A program made the translations under genes and the position numbers. Positions 47,797 to 56,204 of a DNA stretch of 64,000 nucleotides are shown piece after piece. The stretch is from Paracoccaceae bacterium (GTDB lineage: Bacteria > Pseudomonadota > Alphaproteobacteria > Rhodobacterales > Rhodobacteraceae), in NCBI GenBank assembly GCA_021741245.1, contig JAIOYF010000006.1, positions 1 through 64,000 of the forward strand, written 5' to 3'. Positions within the stretch are counted from its first letter, which is position 1; each line of letters begins with the position of its first letter. The notes under the pieces were generated by a model. The model was not told the DNA's origin, searched no databases, and worked only from the letters and a program-made list of their open reading frames with translations.

Positions 47797-49197
47797 TCAG
47801 CCCAGAACGGACCGAACCTGCGCCATGAAATCTTCGCCGCGCTTTTCGAAGTTGGGGTATTGATCGAAGCTCGCCGCAGCGGGTGCCAACAAGACCACGT
47901 CGCCCACCTCGGCCTCTGCCGCTGCGCGCGCCACGGCCTGCGTCATGGTTTCGCAGATCTCATGCGGGGAGTCGCCCAGTTGCAGCGCAAAATCACGGGC
48001 GGAATGACCGATGAGATAGGCCTTTACCACTGACCCCAAAAACGGCGTCAGGGCCGCGATGCCCCCCTCTTTGCCCAAGCCCCCGGCGATCCAGCGAATC
48101 TTGGGAAAGGCCTGAAGTGCCTTGGCGGCACTGTCGACATTGGTGGCCTTGGAATCGTTGATGAAACGAACCCCGGCCCGCTCTCCCACAAGCTGGCTGC
48201 GGTGGGGCAGCCCGCCGAAAGAGTGCATCGCCCCTTCGATCATTTTTGGTGCGATCCCAAGGGCCCGGGTCGCGGCATAGGCGGCACAGGCGTTTTGGTG
48301 GTTATGTGCACCCGGCAGGCCGGGGACTGTGCGCAGATCAATGCTGGCGACTTGCCGCCCCTTGCGCCATTCCGACAAAAAGCCTTTGCGCGCAAAAACC
48401 GACCAGCCAAAGGACTCCAGCTTTTGCCCCGAAGAGATGCGGATGACCCTGTCGTCTGCCGCACCTTCGGACATCTGATTGGCCAAGAAGTGCCCCTCCA
48501 TCTCATCGACGCCGATGATCGCCCGATCAGGGCCCCCTTCGGCAAACAAACGGCGCTTGGCGGCGAAATAACCGCCCATGCCATGATGGCGATCCAGATG
48601 GTCTGGCGAAAGGTTGGTGAATACGGCGATATCCGGGGTAAGGCTGCGCGCCAGATCGGTTTGATAGGACGACAGTTCCAACACCACCACCTCGCCCTCT
48701 TGGGCGGGATCGATATCCAGCACGCCGCGCCCGATGTTGCCCGCCATCTGGGTGGGGCGTCCGGCTGCCTCAAGAATATGATGGATCAGGGCCGTCGTGG
48801 TCGATTTGCCGTTCGAGCCTGTGACGCAGATGACGCGTGGCGTTATGTCAAAGCTTTCCCAATCCTCCGAGGCATAGCTGCGAAAGAACAGCCCGATGTC
48901 GTTATCAACGGGAAGTCCTGCGGCAAAAGCCTGCGCGATGATCTTGTTGGGGTTTGGGTAAAGATGCGGGATGCCGGGGCTGACGATCAGCGCGGCCAAG
49001 CCCTCTAGCGCGGATTGGCGCGACAGGTCGGTCAAGGTAAAGCCCTCGGCCTCGGCCTTGGCGCGGGCTTCGGGGCTGTCATCCCACAGCAGCGCCGCGG
49101 CCCCTCCGGCGATCAAGGCGCGGGCCGTGGCCAGACCCGAGCGCCCCAGACCAAGCACGCCCACTTTGGCCCCGTCATATCCCTTTACCGGAATCAT
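47797..49197 (-). CDS. murD: UDP-N-acetylmuramoylalanine--D-glutamate ligase
   Basis: 466 residues. Rossmann start [21 protein letters not shown] loop [11 protein letters not shown] (K131), [17 protein letters not shown] and [15 protein letters not shown], all standard. It adds D-glutamate to UDP-MurNAc-L-Ala. The next gene on the strand is the peptide-binding protein, 223 bases away, instead of ftsW. Confidence 0.98.
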   Translation of the reverse strand: MIPVKGYDGAKVGVLGLGRSGLATARALIAGGAAALLWDDSPEARAKAEAEGFTLTDLSRQSALEGLAALIVSPGIPHLYPNPNKIIAQAFAAGLPVDNDIGLFFRSYASEDWESFDITPRVICVTGSNGKSTTTALIHHILEAAGRPTQMAGNIGRGVLDIDPAQEGEVVVLELSSYQTDLARSLTPDIAVFTNLSPDHLDRHHGMGGYFAAKRRLFAEGGPDRAIIGVDEMEGHFLANQMSEGAADDRVIRISSGQKLESFGWSVFARKGFLSEWRKGRQVASIDLRTVPGLPGAHNHQNACAAYAATRALGIAPKMIEGAMHSFGGLPHRSQLVGERAGVRFINDSKATNVDSAAKALQAFPKIRWIAGGLGKEGGIAALTPFLGSVVKAYLIGHSARDFALQLGDSPHEICETMTQAVARAAAEAEVGDVVLLAPAAASFDQYPNFEKRGEDFMAQVRSVLG

Positions 49198-49281
49198 CGC
49201 ATGCCCCCGTCACTGACTTTGGCAGAGGGATAGGGGAGAAGCCCGCCCAACGGAAGGGGCCTTGGTTTCATAGCCAGACGC

Positions 49282-49950
49282 TTAAGGCCGAACCAGAAGC
49301 GCCGACAGATCGCCTGAATGGTTGGCAAGGGCTGCGTGACCAGCCGGCGTTAGCGCATAGGTGGCGGGGGCGATGCGTTCAAACCAGCCGTAATGGTCGG
49401 CGCGCAGGATCGCAGCCGCCTTTGCCACCCCGCTGACCTTTGCCAAGGCGGCAGGGCGCATACTGCCCTGTGCCAGATGCGCGGCCATACGCAATGCGTC
49501 CTGACGATAGGCGGTCATGCGTTTTGTGCCGGTGGTGCCACCCACATTGGGGTCGCCCACGCGCCGCTCAAACTCGCGCAGCAACCGGCCCGCGCGAGGC
49601 CCGTTGCGGCGCGGCTGATAGGGGGCGGGGTCCAGATGCGCCATGACCCTGTCACCCTCCACCACCAAAAGCCCAAGGCCAAGGCGGCGGAGCAGGGTCG
49701 TCAGATCCTTGTAGCGATGGCTCCATTTGCGCGGCTGCGGCACGGCAAGATACACATCCTCAAACAGCGACTGTCGCGCCACGCCTTGCAAGATCAAAGG
49801 CAGGTTCAGGGCGATCTTCAACTCGACCACCACCGGGGCCTCATCCCCCCGCCGCGCCATCACATCGAGCGCCCCCACCTCTGCCTTGACCTCAAAGCCC
49901 TGCGCTTCGAGATAGGCTTTCACGGGGGGGTAAAGGTCGGCTTCTTTCAT
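49282..49950 (-). CDS. DUF2161 family protein with PD-(D/E)XK nuclease-like fold
   Basis: 222 residues from the ATG at 49950. The first 110 residues show a PD-(D/E)XK pattern: E5, AEVGALDVMARRGDEAPVVVELKIAL with D in LDV and E-x-K in VELK. A winged-helix-like C-terminus (MRPAALAKVSGVAKAAAILR...YALTPAGHAAL) follows. Annotated relatives are called DUF2161 putative phosphodiesterases; target unknown. It is divergent from osmC. Confidence 0.78.
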   Translation of the reverse strand: MKEADLYPPVKAYLEAQGFEVKAEVGALDVMARRGDEAPVVVELKIALNLPLILQGVARQSLFEDVYLAVPQPRKWSHRYKDLTTLLRRLGLGLLVVEGDRVMAHLDPAPYQPRRNGPRAGRLLREFERRVGDPNVGGTTGTKRMTAYRQDALRMAAHLAQGSMRPAALAKVSGVAKAAAILRADHYGWFERIAPATYALTPAGHAALANHSGDLSALLVRP

Positions 49951-50100
49951 CGCAATCCCGAATGGTCCGCGTCTTTGGTAGGATGGATTGGTGGTTTTGA
50001 AAAGGGTCGGCACTGCGACAGGTCTTTGCCTGCTGTCTTTCGTGCCAACCCATTGCTTGCTAGGGTCGTGTTGCGATGCCACCGCGCGAAAGGGCCGTTG

Positions 50101-50571
50101 ATGACCGATCACACCTATACCTCCCGCATTGTCTGGACCGGGAACACCGGGCAGGGCACCGCCAACTACCGCGCCTATGCGCGCACATGGGATGTGGCCG
50201 TGCCGGGCAAAGCGCCGATTTCTTGCTCAAACGATCCGCTTTTTGGGGGCGATCCGACCAAGATGAACCCCGAGGATCTGCTTCTATCGGCGATGTCGGC
50301 CTGCCATATGCTTTGGTATCTGCACTATGCCTCGGAGGCGGGCATCACCGTGGTGTCCTATGAGGATACCCCGGTTGGGGTGGGAGAGGTCGGCAAGGGC
50401 GGTGCCGGGCGATTTGTGTCGGCTGAGTTGAAACCTGTGATCGTGGTCAAAGCCGGGGCGGACCTTGCCAAGGCCGAGGCTCTTCATCACCGGATACATG
50501 AGGTGTGCTTCGTCGCGCGCTCGGTGAATTTCCCGGTCACTTATGCCCCACAGTTCAAGGTGGAGGCCTAG
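50101..50571 (+). CDS. OsmC family peroxidase-like protein
   Basis: 156 residues from the ATG at 50101 (AAAGGG upstream). The OsmC core has cysteines in SAMSACHMLWYLHYAS and HEVCFVARSVNFPV, placed like the peroxidatic and resolving pair, plus GGDPTKMNPEDLLLSA. Such proteins reduce organic hydroperoxides. The next gene on the strand follows after 84 bases. Confidence 0.9.
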   Translation: MTDHTYTSRIVWTGNTGQGTANYRAYARTWDVAVPGKAPISCSNDPLFGGDPTKMNPEDLLLSAMSACHMLWYLHYASEAGITVVSYEDTPVGVGEVGKGGAGRFVSAELKPVIVVKAGADLAKAEALHHRIHEVCFVARSVNFPVTYAPQFKVEA

Positions 50572-50655
50572 CCGCGACATAAACAGTCGCAATTTTGTCA
50601 GGCTCTTGTCATGGTCCGGGATAGTCTGCCCTGCGCAGATACGGGCAGGGCGGCA

Positions 50656-52269
50656 ATGGACGAGACAGATTATATCATCGTGGGGTCAGGATCGGCGGGG
50701 TCGGTCCTTGCCAATCGCTTGTCTGAAAACGGCAAACACCGCGTGACCGTGCTGGAGGCGGGTGGCAGTGATCGGCGCTTTTTCGTCGCAATGCCCTTGG
50801 GCTACGGCAAGTTGTTCTATGACCCTTCGGTAAACTGGCTTTACAAAACCGAACCTGATCCCGGTCTGGCGGGCGCGCGCGATCATTGGCCCCGTGGCAA
50901 GGTTCTGGGCGGCTCTTCCTCGATCAACGCGATGGTCTGGATCCGGGGGCACCGCGCGGATTATGAGGAATGGGGGGCGGCAAACCCCGGCTGGGGCTGG
51001 GACGATTGCCTCGCCGCTTACCGCGCGATTGAGGATACCGAGGCTGGCGGCGACACTTGGCGTGGCAAGGGCGGACCTTTGTTCATCTCGGCCAACCGCG
51101 AGGGCCTGCACCCGTTGGTGAAGGACTATATGGCGGCCTGTGGTGAGGCTGGCCTTGCCGCGAACCCGGATTTCAATGGGGCCGAACAGGAGGGCGCAGG
51201 CATCTATCAGATGACGATCAAGAATGCCCGCCGCAACTCTGCCGCACGGGCCTTTTTGCGCCCAGCGATGAAGCGGCCAAATCTGCTCGTCGTGACCCGT
51301 GCAATGGTGACGCGGGTGATCGTTGAAGGCGGGCGCGCGGTCGGGGTCGAATACACCCAAGGTGGGCAGACCCGGACCCTGCGCGCAAAGGCCGAGGTGA
51401 TCTTGTCTGGTGGGGCCATCAACTCGCCGCAGCTTTTGCAACTGTCGGGCATCGGACCGGGGGCGCTGTTGCACGCCATGGGACTGCCGGTTCTGGTGGA
51501 TAACCCGAATGTGGGCGACCATCTGAGCGACCATCAGGGGATCAACTACACATGGTCGATGAAGGTGCCGACCTATAATGACGAGCTGCGACCACTGTGG
51601 GGCAAGCTCTTGGCAGGCATGAAATATCTGCTGGCAGGGGCAGGCCCCTTGGCCAAGTCGATCAACCACGCGGGCGGGTTCTTCCGTACCGACCCGTCAC
51701 TGCCCCGGCCCAATATGCAGCTTTACATGCAGGCCTTTTCGACCCTTGTCCCGCGTGAGGGGGAGCGGCCGATCCTGACACCTGACCCTTGGTCCGGGCT
51801 TTCCTTGGGCCTGTCGAATTGCCGTCCCACCTCGCGCGGGCACATCCGCATCGCCTCACGCGATCCGATGCAGCATCCGACGATCACGGCCAACGCCTTT
51901 TCCACAAATCATGATGTGCAAGAAATGCTGCTGGCCGTGAAATACCTGCGCCATCTGGCGGCCCAGCCGTCCTTTGCGCGGCTGGTCAAGGAGGAGTTGC
52001 GCCCCGGCCCCGAGGTGGTTACCGACGCCGCCCTGATCGATGATTTCCGCGCCCGCTCTGGCACCGTCTACCATCCCTCCTGCACCTGCCGGATGGGCCC
52101 TGATGCGGCCACATCCGTATTGGATGCCCGGCTGCGGGTGCGGGGCGTGGCGGGGCTGCGGGTGATTGATGCTTCCAGCTTTCCCAACCTGATTGCGGGC
52201 AACACCAATGCGCCCTCAATCTTGATGGGATGGCGTGGGGCCGATCTGGTGCTGGAAGACGCCAAGTAG
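50656..52269 (+). CDS. GMC-family FAD alcohol dehydrogenase, choline dehydrogenase-like
   Basis: 537 residues from the ATG at 50656. FAD motif DYIIVGSGSAGSVLANRL, then GGSSSINAMVWIRGH and the GMC signature GAINSPQLLQLSGIGPG. The active-site pair lies in VYHPSCTCRMG and NLIAGNTNAPSILMG. It is close in length to BetA but its middle part differs from E. coli BetA as I remember it, so the alcohol substrate is open. Convergent with betC, which makes choline the attractive guess. Confidence 0.86.
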   Translation: MDETDYIIVGSGSAGSVLANRLSENGKHRVTVLEAGGSDRRFFVAMPLGYGKLFYDPSVNWLYKTEPDPGLAGARDHWPRGKVLGGSSSINAMVWIRGHRADYEEWGAANPGWGWDDCLAAYRAIEDTEAGGDTWRGKGGPLFISANREGLHPLVKDYMAACGEAGLAANPDFNGAEQEGAGIYQMTIKNARRNSAARAFLRPAMKRPNLLVVTRAMVTRVIVEGGRAVGVEYTQGGQTRTLRAKAEVILSGGAINSPQLLQLSGIGPGALLHAMGLPVLVDNPNVGDHLSDHQGINYTWSMKVPTYNDELRPLWGKLLAGMKYLLAGAGPLAKSINHAGGFFRTDPSLPRPNMQLYMQAFSTLVPREGERPILTPDPWSGLSLGLSNCRPTSRGHIRIASRDPMQHPTITANAFSTNHDVQEMLLAVKYLRHLAAQPSFARLVKEELRPGPEVVTDAALIDDFRARSGTVYHPSCTCRMGPDAATSVLDARLRVRGVAGLRVIDASSFPNLIAGNTNAPSILMGWRGADLVLEDAK

Positions 52270-52315
52270 CGCCAGACTGGTGGCGGGGTTACCCCCGAAA
52301 GGGGGCGATGCCTGC

Positions 52316-53821
52316 CTATTCACCGCGCGGAAAGCGTTTGCTTTCTTCCAAGATGTTCAGGTCCATATGGTTGCGCATGTAACGCTCTGACGCGGCCCGC
52401 AGCGGTTGGTAATCCCACGGGAAATAGGCCCCGTTGCGCAAAGCCTCATAAACCACCCAACGCCGGGCCTGACTTGCGCGCACATCGGCGTCAAAGGCCG
52501 CCAAATCCCACCGGGCATCCGCCGCCTTGCGAAAATGGGCAAGGATTTCCGCCGCTCTTGGGTCATCGACAAGGTTCTGGCGTTCGTCGGGGTCGGTCAC
52601 CAGATCGAACAGCAATTCCGGATCAGCCGGGCAGCGGATGTATTTCCATGCGCCCTGACGCAAGGCCACCACGGGGGTCACTGTCCCTTCGGCGGCGTAT
52701 TCCATGGCCACCATCGGTCGGCTTTCGCCAGTGGCCATGGGCACAAGATTGACCCCATCCGTCCAAGGCATGACCTCGTCCATGGCAACGCCCGCCAGTG
52801 CCGCAAGCGTGGGGCAAAGGTCGATGGTCGAGACCGGATCGCTGATCAGGCCAGGTGGCAGATCGGGCGCCGAGATCATCATGGGCACGCGGGCCGCGCC
52901 GTCAAAGAAGTTCATCTTGAACCACAAGCCACGCTCGCCCAACATCTCGCCATGATCCGACAGGAAGACCACGATGGCCTCTTGGCGGGTGGCCTCCAGC
53001 ACCGATAATACCTCGCCGATCTTTTCATCAACGTAAGAGATATTGGCGAAATAGCCTTGGCGGGCGCGGCGAATTTGCTCGGGCGTGATGTCAAAGGCGC
53101 GCCAGTCGCAGGCATCCATCAGGCGTTGGCTGTGGGGGTCCTGATCGGCGTAGTCGATGGGGGTGGGCGGCTCCAGCTCCGGTGCGCCTTCGTAAAGGTC
53201 CCAATACTTGCGCCGCGCGACAAAGGGATCGTGCGGGTGGGTAAAGCTGACGGTCAGGCACCACGGGCGCGCATCGGCCCCGCGTGACAGATCGTAGAGC
53301 TTTTGCACCGCCTGATGGGCCACATCATCGTCATATTCGAGCTGATTGGTGATCTCGGCCACGCCCGCCCCGGTGACAGAGCCAAGGTTGTGGTACCACC
53401 AGTCAATCCGCTCGCCCGGCTTGCGATAATCAGGCGTCCAGCCAAAATCGGCGGGGTAGATGTCTGTCGTCAGCCGCTCTTCAAATCCGTGCATCTGGTC
53501 GGGGCCGACGAAATGCATCTTGCCCGACAGGGCTGTATAATAGCCCGCACGGCGCAAATGATGGGCATAGGTTGGGATGTCAGAGGCGAATTCCGCCGCA
53601 TTGTCATAGACGCGGGTCCGATGCGGCAATTGCCCCGACATGAACGAGGCCCGCGCCGGGGCGCAAAGCGGCGAGGCGGTGTAGCAATTGGCAAAGCGCA
53701 AGGAAAGCTCGGCCAACCGCCTGAGGTTCGGCGCATGAAGAAACGCCGCAGGGCCATCGGGGAACAAGGTTCCCGTCAATTGGTCGACCATGACGATCAA
53801 GATATTGGGGCGCGCTGACAT
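52316..53821 (-). CDS. betC: Choline-sulfatase
   Basis: 501 residues. The sulfatase signature PLCAPARAS carries C53, the residue matured to formylglycine. The protein follows Sinorhizobium BetC closely as I recall it: SGKMHFVGPDQMHGFEERLTTDIYPADFGW, KPGERIDWWYHN, THPHDPFVARRKYWDLYE and the C-terminal SERYMRNHMDLNILEESKRFPRGE block (given here in parts). It hydrolyses choline-O-sulfate to choline and sulfate, a route to glycine betaine. No betI, betA or betB is directly attached. Convergent with the GMC gene. Confidence 0.94.
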   Translation of the reverse strand: MSARPNILIVMVDQLTGTLFPDGPAAFLHAPNLRRLAELSLRFANCYTASPLCAPARASFMSGQLPHRTRVYDNAAEFASDIPTYAHHLRRAGYYTALSGKMHFVGPDQMHGFEERLTTDIYPADFGWTPDYRKPGERIDWWYHNLGSVTGAGVAEITNQLEYDDDVAHQAVQKLYDLSRGADARPWCLTVSFTHPHDPFVARRKYWDLYEGAPELEPPTPIDYADQDPHSQRLMDACDWRAFDITPEQIRRARQGYFANISYVDEKIGEVLSVLEATRQEAIVVFLSDHGEMLGERGLWFKMNFFDGAARVPMMISAPDLPPGLISDPVSTIDLCPTLAALAGVAMDEVMPWTDGVNLVPMATGESRPMVAMEYAAEGTVTPVVALRQGAWKYIRCPADPELLFDLVTDPDERQNLVDDPRAAEILAHFRKAADARWDLAAFDADVRASQARRWVVYEALRNGAYFPWDYQPLRAASERYMRNHMDLNILEESKRFPRGE

Positions 53822-53910
53822 GAAACCTCCGCTGTGGCCTGCGCAGGCAGGTTAGGCGAGGCGTTGCCCAGCTGAAAGGGGCGAAACGCCTCTTGATCAA
53901 CTTGGCCCGA

Positions 53911-54001
53911 CAGATTTGGCCATATCGAGCAGTCTTTTGGCAAATCTGTCGCTTTGCCCTGTGTGTCGATTTTGGCCGCAGAGTGTCGCATTTTGGCGAC
54001 A
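53911..54001. promoter_or_regulatory. Operator-like repeats between divergent betC and the hydrolase/ABC operon
   Basis: Three direct repeats of TGTCG(C/A)-then-TTTG start at 53947, 53964 and 53984. The last one is also a palindrome, TGTCGC-ATTTTG-GCGACA (53984-54001). In addition CAGATTTG at 53911-53918 and CAAATCTG at 53941-53948 form a spaced inverted repeat. Repeated and dyad sites in a divergent promoter region suggest a shared regulator. No regulator gene is adjacent, so its identity is unknown. Confidence 0.5.
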
Positions 54002-54059
54002 ACAAAAAGGGGGCAGCGTGTGCTATCTGGGCAGAACGGGCATCAAAGGCGGGCAGTGA

Positions 54060-56099
54060 ATGAAAACGGTAGCGGATATGCCGGTTCGGGTTGTTGAAAA
54101 CCCCGATATGGGGATCGTGATGCCAGATGGTTGCCGCCTGTCGGCCCGTGTCTGGATGCCACAGGACGCCACGGAAACTCCGGTGCCTGCGGTTTTGGAG
54201 TATATCCCCTATCGCAAGCGTGACGGCACCTTGCCGAGGGACGAGATGATGCACCCCTATGTCGCGGGGCATGGCTATGCCTGCGTGCGGGTCGACATGC
54301 GTGGCAATGGCGACAGCGAAGGGCTGATGGAGGACGAGTATACCGCACAAGAATTGCAAGATGCCTGCGATGTGATCGCGTGGCTTGCGGCGCAACCGTG
54401 GTGCAGTGGGGCGGTGGGGATGATGGGCAAAAGCTGGGGCGGGTTTAACTGCCTGCAAACGGCGTTTTTGCAGCCCCCTGCGCTGAAGGCTGTGATCTCG
54501 GTCTGTTCGACCACTGACCGCTTTTCCGATGATATCCATTTCAAAGGCGGATGCCTTTTGGGTGAAAACTTTGGCTGGGGGGCGGTGATGCTGTCTTATT
54601 CCAGCCGCCCGGCCGATCCGGCATTGCGACCCGACTGGCGTGAGGATTGGTTGGCCCGGCTGGAGGCGGAGCCTTGGCTTGCGCCGCGCTGGGCGACCCA
54701 TCAGGCGCGGGACGGCTATTGGCAGCATGGGTCGGTCTGCGAGGATTACGCGCGGATGCAGGTGCCGATCCTGTCGTGGGGGGGCTGGGCCGACAATTAC
54801 ATGAACACGGTCGATCATCTGGTGCGCAACACTCCCGCCAGGGGGATCGTTGGCCCTTGGGTGCATCAATACCCGCACACGGCAGTGCCGGGGCCAGCGA
54901 TCGGTTTCTTACAAGAAGCGGTGCGTTGGTGGGATCGCTGGTTAAAAGGGATCGAGAACGGCGCGGATCAGGACCCTGCATACCGGGCCTATATGCTGCA
55001 TTCTGCCCCGCCGGATGCCAGTGCTGCACATCGCCCCGGCCATTGGGTGGCCGAGACCGCCTGGCCCAGCCCGCGTGTGCAGACCCGCGAGTTGCGCCTT
55101 GGGATGGCGAAGGGGGGCTGTCTGCCCCCCTCGGGCTTTGCCCTCACCCCCCGAGGATATTTACAAACAGATGATGCTGCGCCGTTCTCGCAGACCCTGT
55201 CGACACCGCAGCATGTGGGATTGAACGCAGGCGAGTTTTTCCCGATGGGGCTGAATGCCGAGATGCCGGGGGATCAGGCGGCAGAGGACGCCTTGTGCCT
55301 GTGTTTTGACGGGGAGATGCTGGCCGAGCCATTGGATTTGCTGGGGGCGGCCAGCGTGACGCTGACGGTGTCAAGCGACCAGCCCCTTGGCTTTGTCGTC
55401 GCGCGGCTTTGCGATGTGGGGCCAGACGGATCATCGGTCAGGATTGCGCATGGCATGCTGAACCTGTGCCACCGCCGCAGCTTTGCCGAGCCTGCGCCGA
55501 TGGCTCCCGGCGCGGTTGAGGAGGTGACCGTGACGCTGGACCAGATGGCGTATCGGCTTTTGCCCGGCCATCGGCTGCGGCTGGCCTTGTCCAACAGCTA
55601 TTGGCCGTTTGTCTGGCCCTCGCCTGCGGCAGGGGGGATCACGGTTTCGGCAGGGATCTTGAACCTGCCAGTGCATGCGGGCAGTGGCCCCGAGTGGACC
55701 CCGCCCGACCCCGAGGCCGCACCGCGATGGCACCACCGGGTGCTGCGCAAAGGCAAGGCCCGGCGCTATGTCGAACACGACCAGATCACCGGCACCTATG
55801 CGCTGATTGTCGAGGATGATCTGGGCGATGTCGAGAATCTGACCCATGGGCTGTGCACAGGCGAGACGATGACAGAGCGGTGGGAGATTCATCCAAACGA
55901 TCCCTTGAGTGCCGTTGCCATCCACACATGGGAGCAGCGCCTGTCGCGCGGTGATTGGCAGGTGCGCACCCAAGTCTGGGCCAAGATGACGGCAACTGCC
56001 TCGCATTTGTGCATGGAAGCGCGTTTGATCGCTTGGGAGGGGGATACGGAATTGTTCCGGCGCATCTTCAAGGATGAGGTTCCGCGCGACTTTGTCTGA
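54060..56099 (+). CDS. CocE/NonD (S15-type) serine hydrolase
   Basis: 679 residues. Alpha/beta-hydrolase core (about 20-310) with nucleophile S125 in MMGKSWGGFNC, the oxyanion region VLEYIPYRKRDG, and DMRGNGDSEG. The C-terminal X-Pro dipeptidyl-peptidase-like jelly roll is about 390-590 (LSNSYWPFVWPSP). Family members act as acyl-peptidases, beta-lactam acylases or esterases. It lies 105 bases ahead of a Tat-exported binding protein, so it probably acts on the transported compound after uptake. Residues about 351-371 are encoded by a dispersed DNA repeat (copy C), an insertion relatives should lack. Confidence 0.85.
   Translation: MKTVADMPVRVVENPDMGIVMPDGCRLSARVWMPQDATETPVPAVLEYIPYRKRDGTLPRDEMMHPYVAGHGYACVRVDMRGNGDSEGLMEDEYTAQELQDACDVIAWLAAQPWCSGAVGMMGKSWGGFNCLQTAFLQPPALKAVISVCSTTDRFSDDIHFKGGCLLGENFGWGAVMLSYSSRPADPALRPDWREDWLARLEAEPWLAPRWATHQARDGYWQHGSVCEDYARMQVPILSWGGWADNYMNTVDHLVRNTPARGIVGPWVHQYPHTAVPGPAIGFLQEAVRWWDRWLKGIENGADQDPAYRAYMLHSAPPDASAAHRPGHWVAETAWPSPRVQTRELRLGMAKGGCLPPSGFALTPRGYLQTDDAAPFSQTLSTPQHVGLNAGEFFPMGLNAEMPGDQAAEDALCLCFDGEMLAEPLDLLGAASVTLTVSSDQPLGFVVARLCDVGPDGSSVRIAHGMLNLCHRRSFAEPAPMAPGAVEEVTVTLDQMAYRLLPGHRLRLALSNSYWPFVWPSPAAGGITVSAGILNLPVHAGSGPEWTPPDPEAAPRWHHRVLRKGKARRYVEHDQITGTYALIVEDDLGDVENLTHGLCTGETMTERWEIHPNDPLSAVAIHTWEQRLSRGDWQVRTQVWAKMTATASHLCMEARLIAWEGDTELFRRIFKDEVPRDFV
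55113..55175 (+). repeat. Dispersed repeat, copy C, translated inside the CocE-like gene
   Basis: GGGGGGCTGTCTGCCCCCC, TCGGG-CTTTG-CCCTC, and the core GAGGATATTTACAAACAGATGA match copy A (33881-33943) with only a few differences. The reading frame stays open across it and yields GGCLPPSGFALTPRGYLQT. All other copies in the window are intergenic. Confidence 0.9.
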
Positions 56100-56204
56100 A
56101 TAGGGGGGGGCGAGACGAAAAACTGTTGCCCGAACAAAGATTCGCGGGTTATTGATTGTGTAATCAACAAAAAAACCAAAGACGAAAACCTCAGGGAGAC
56201 TAGG

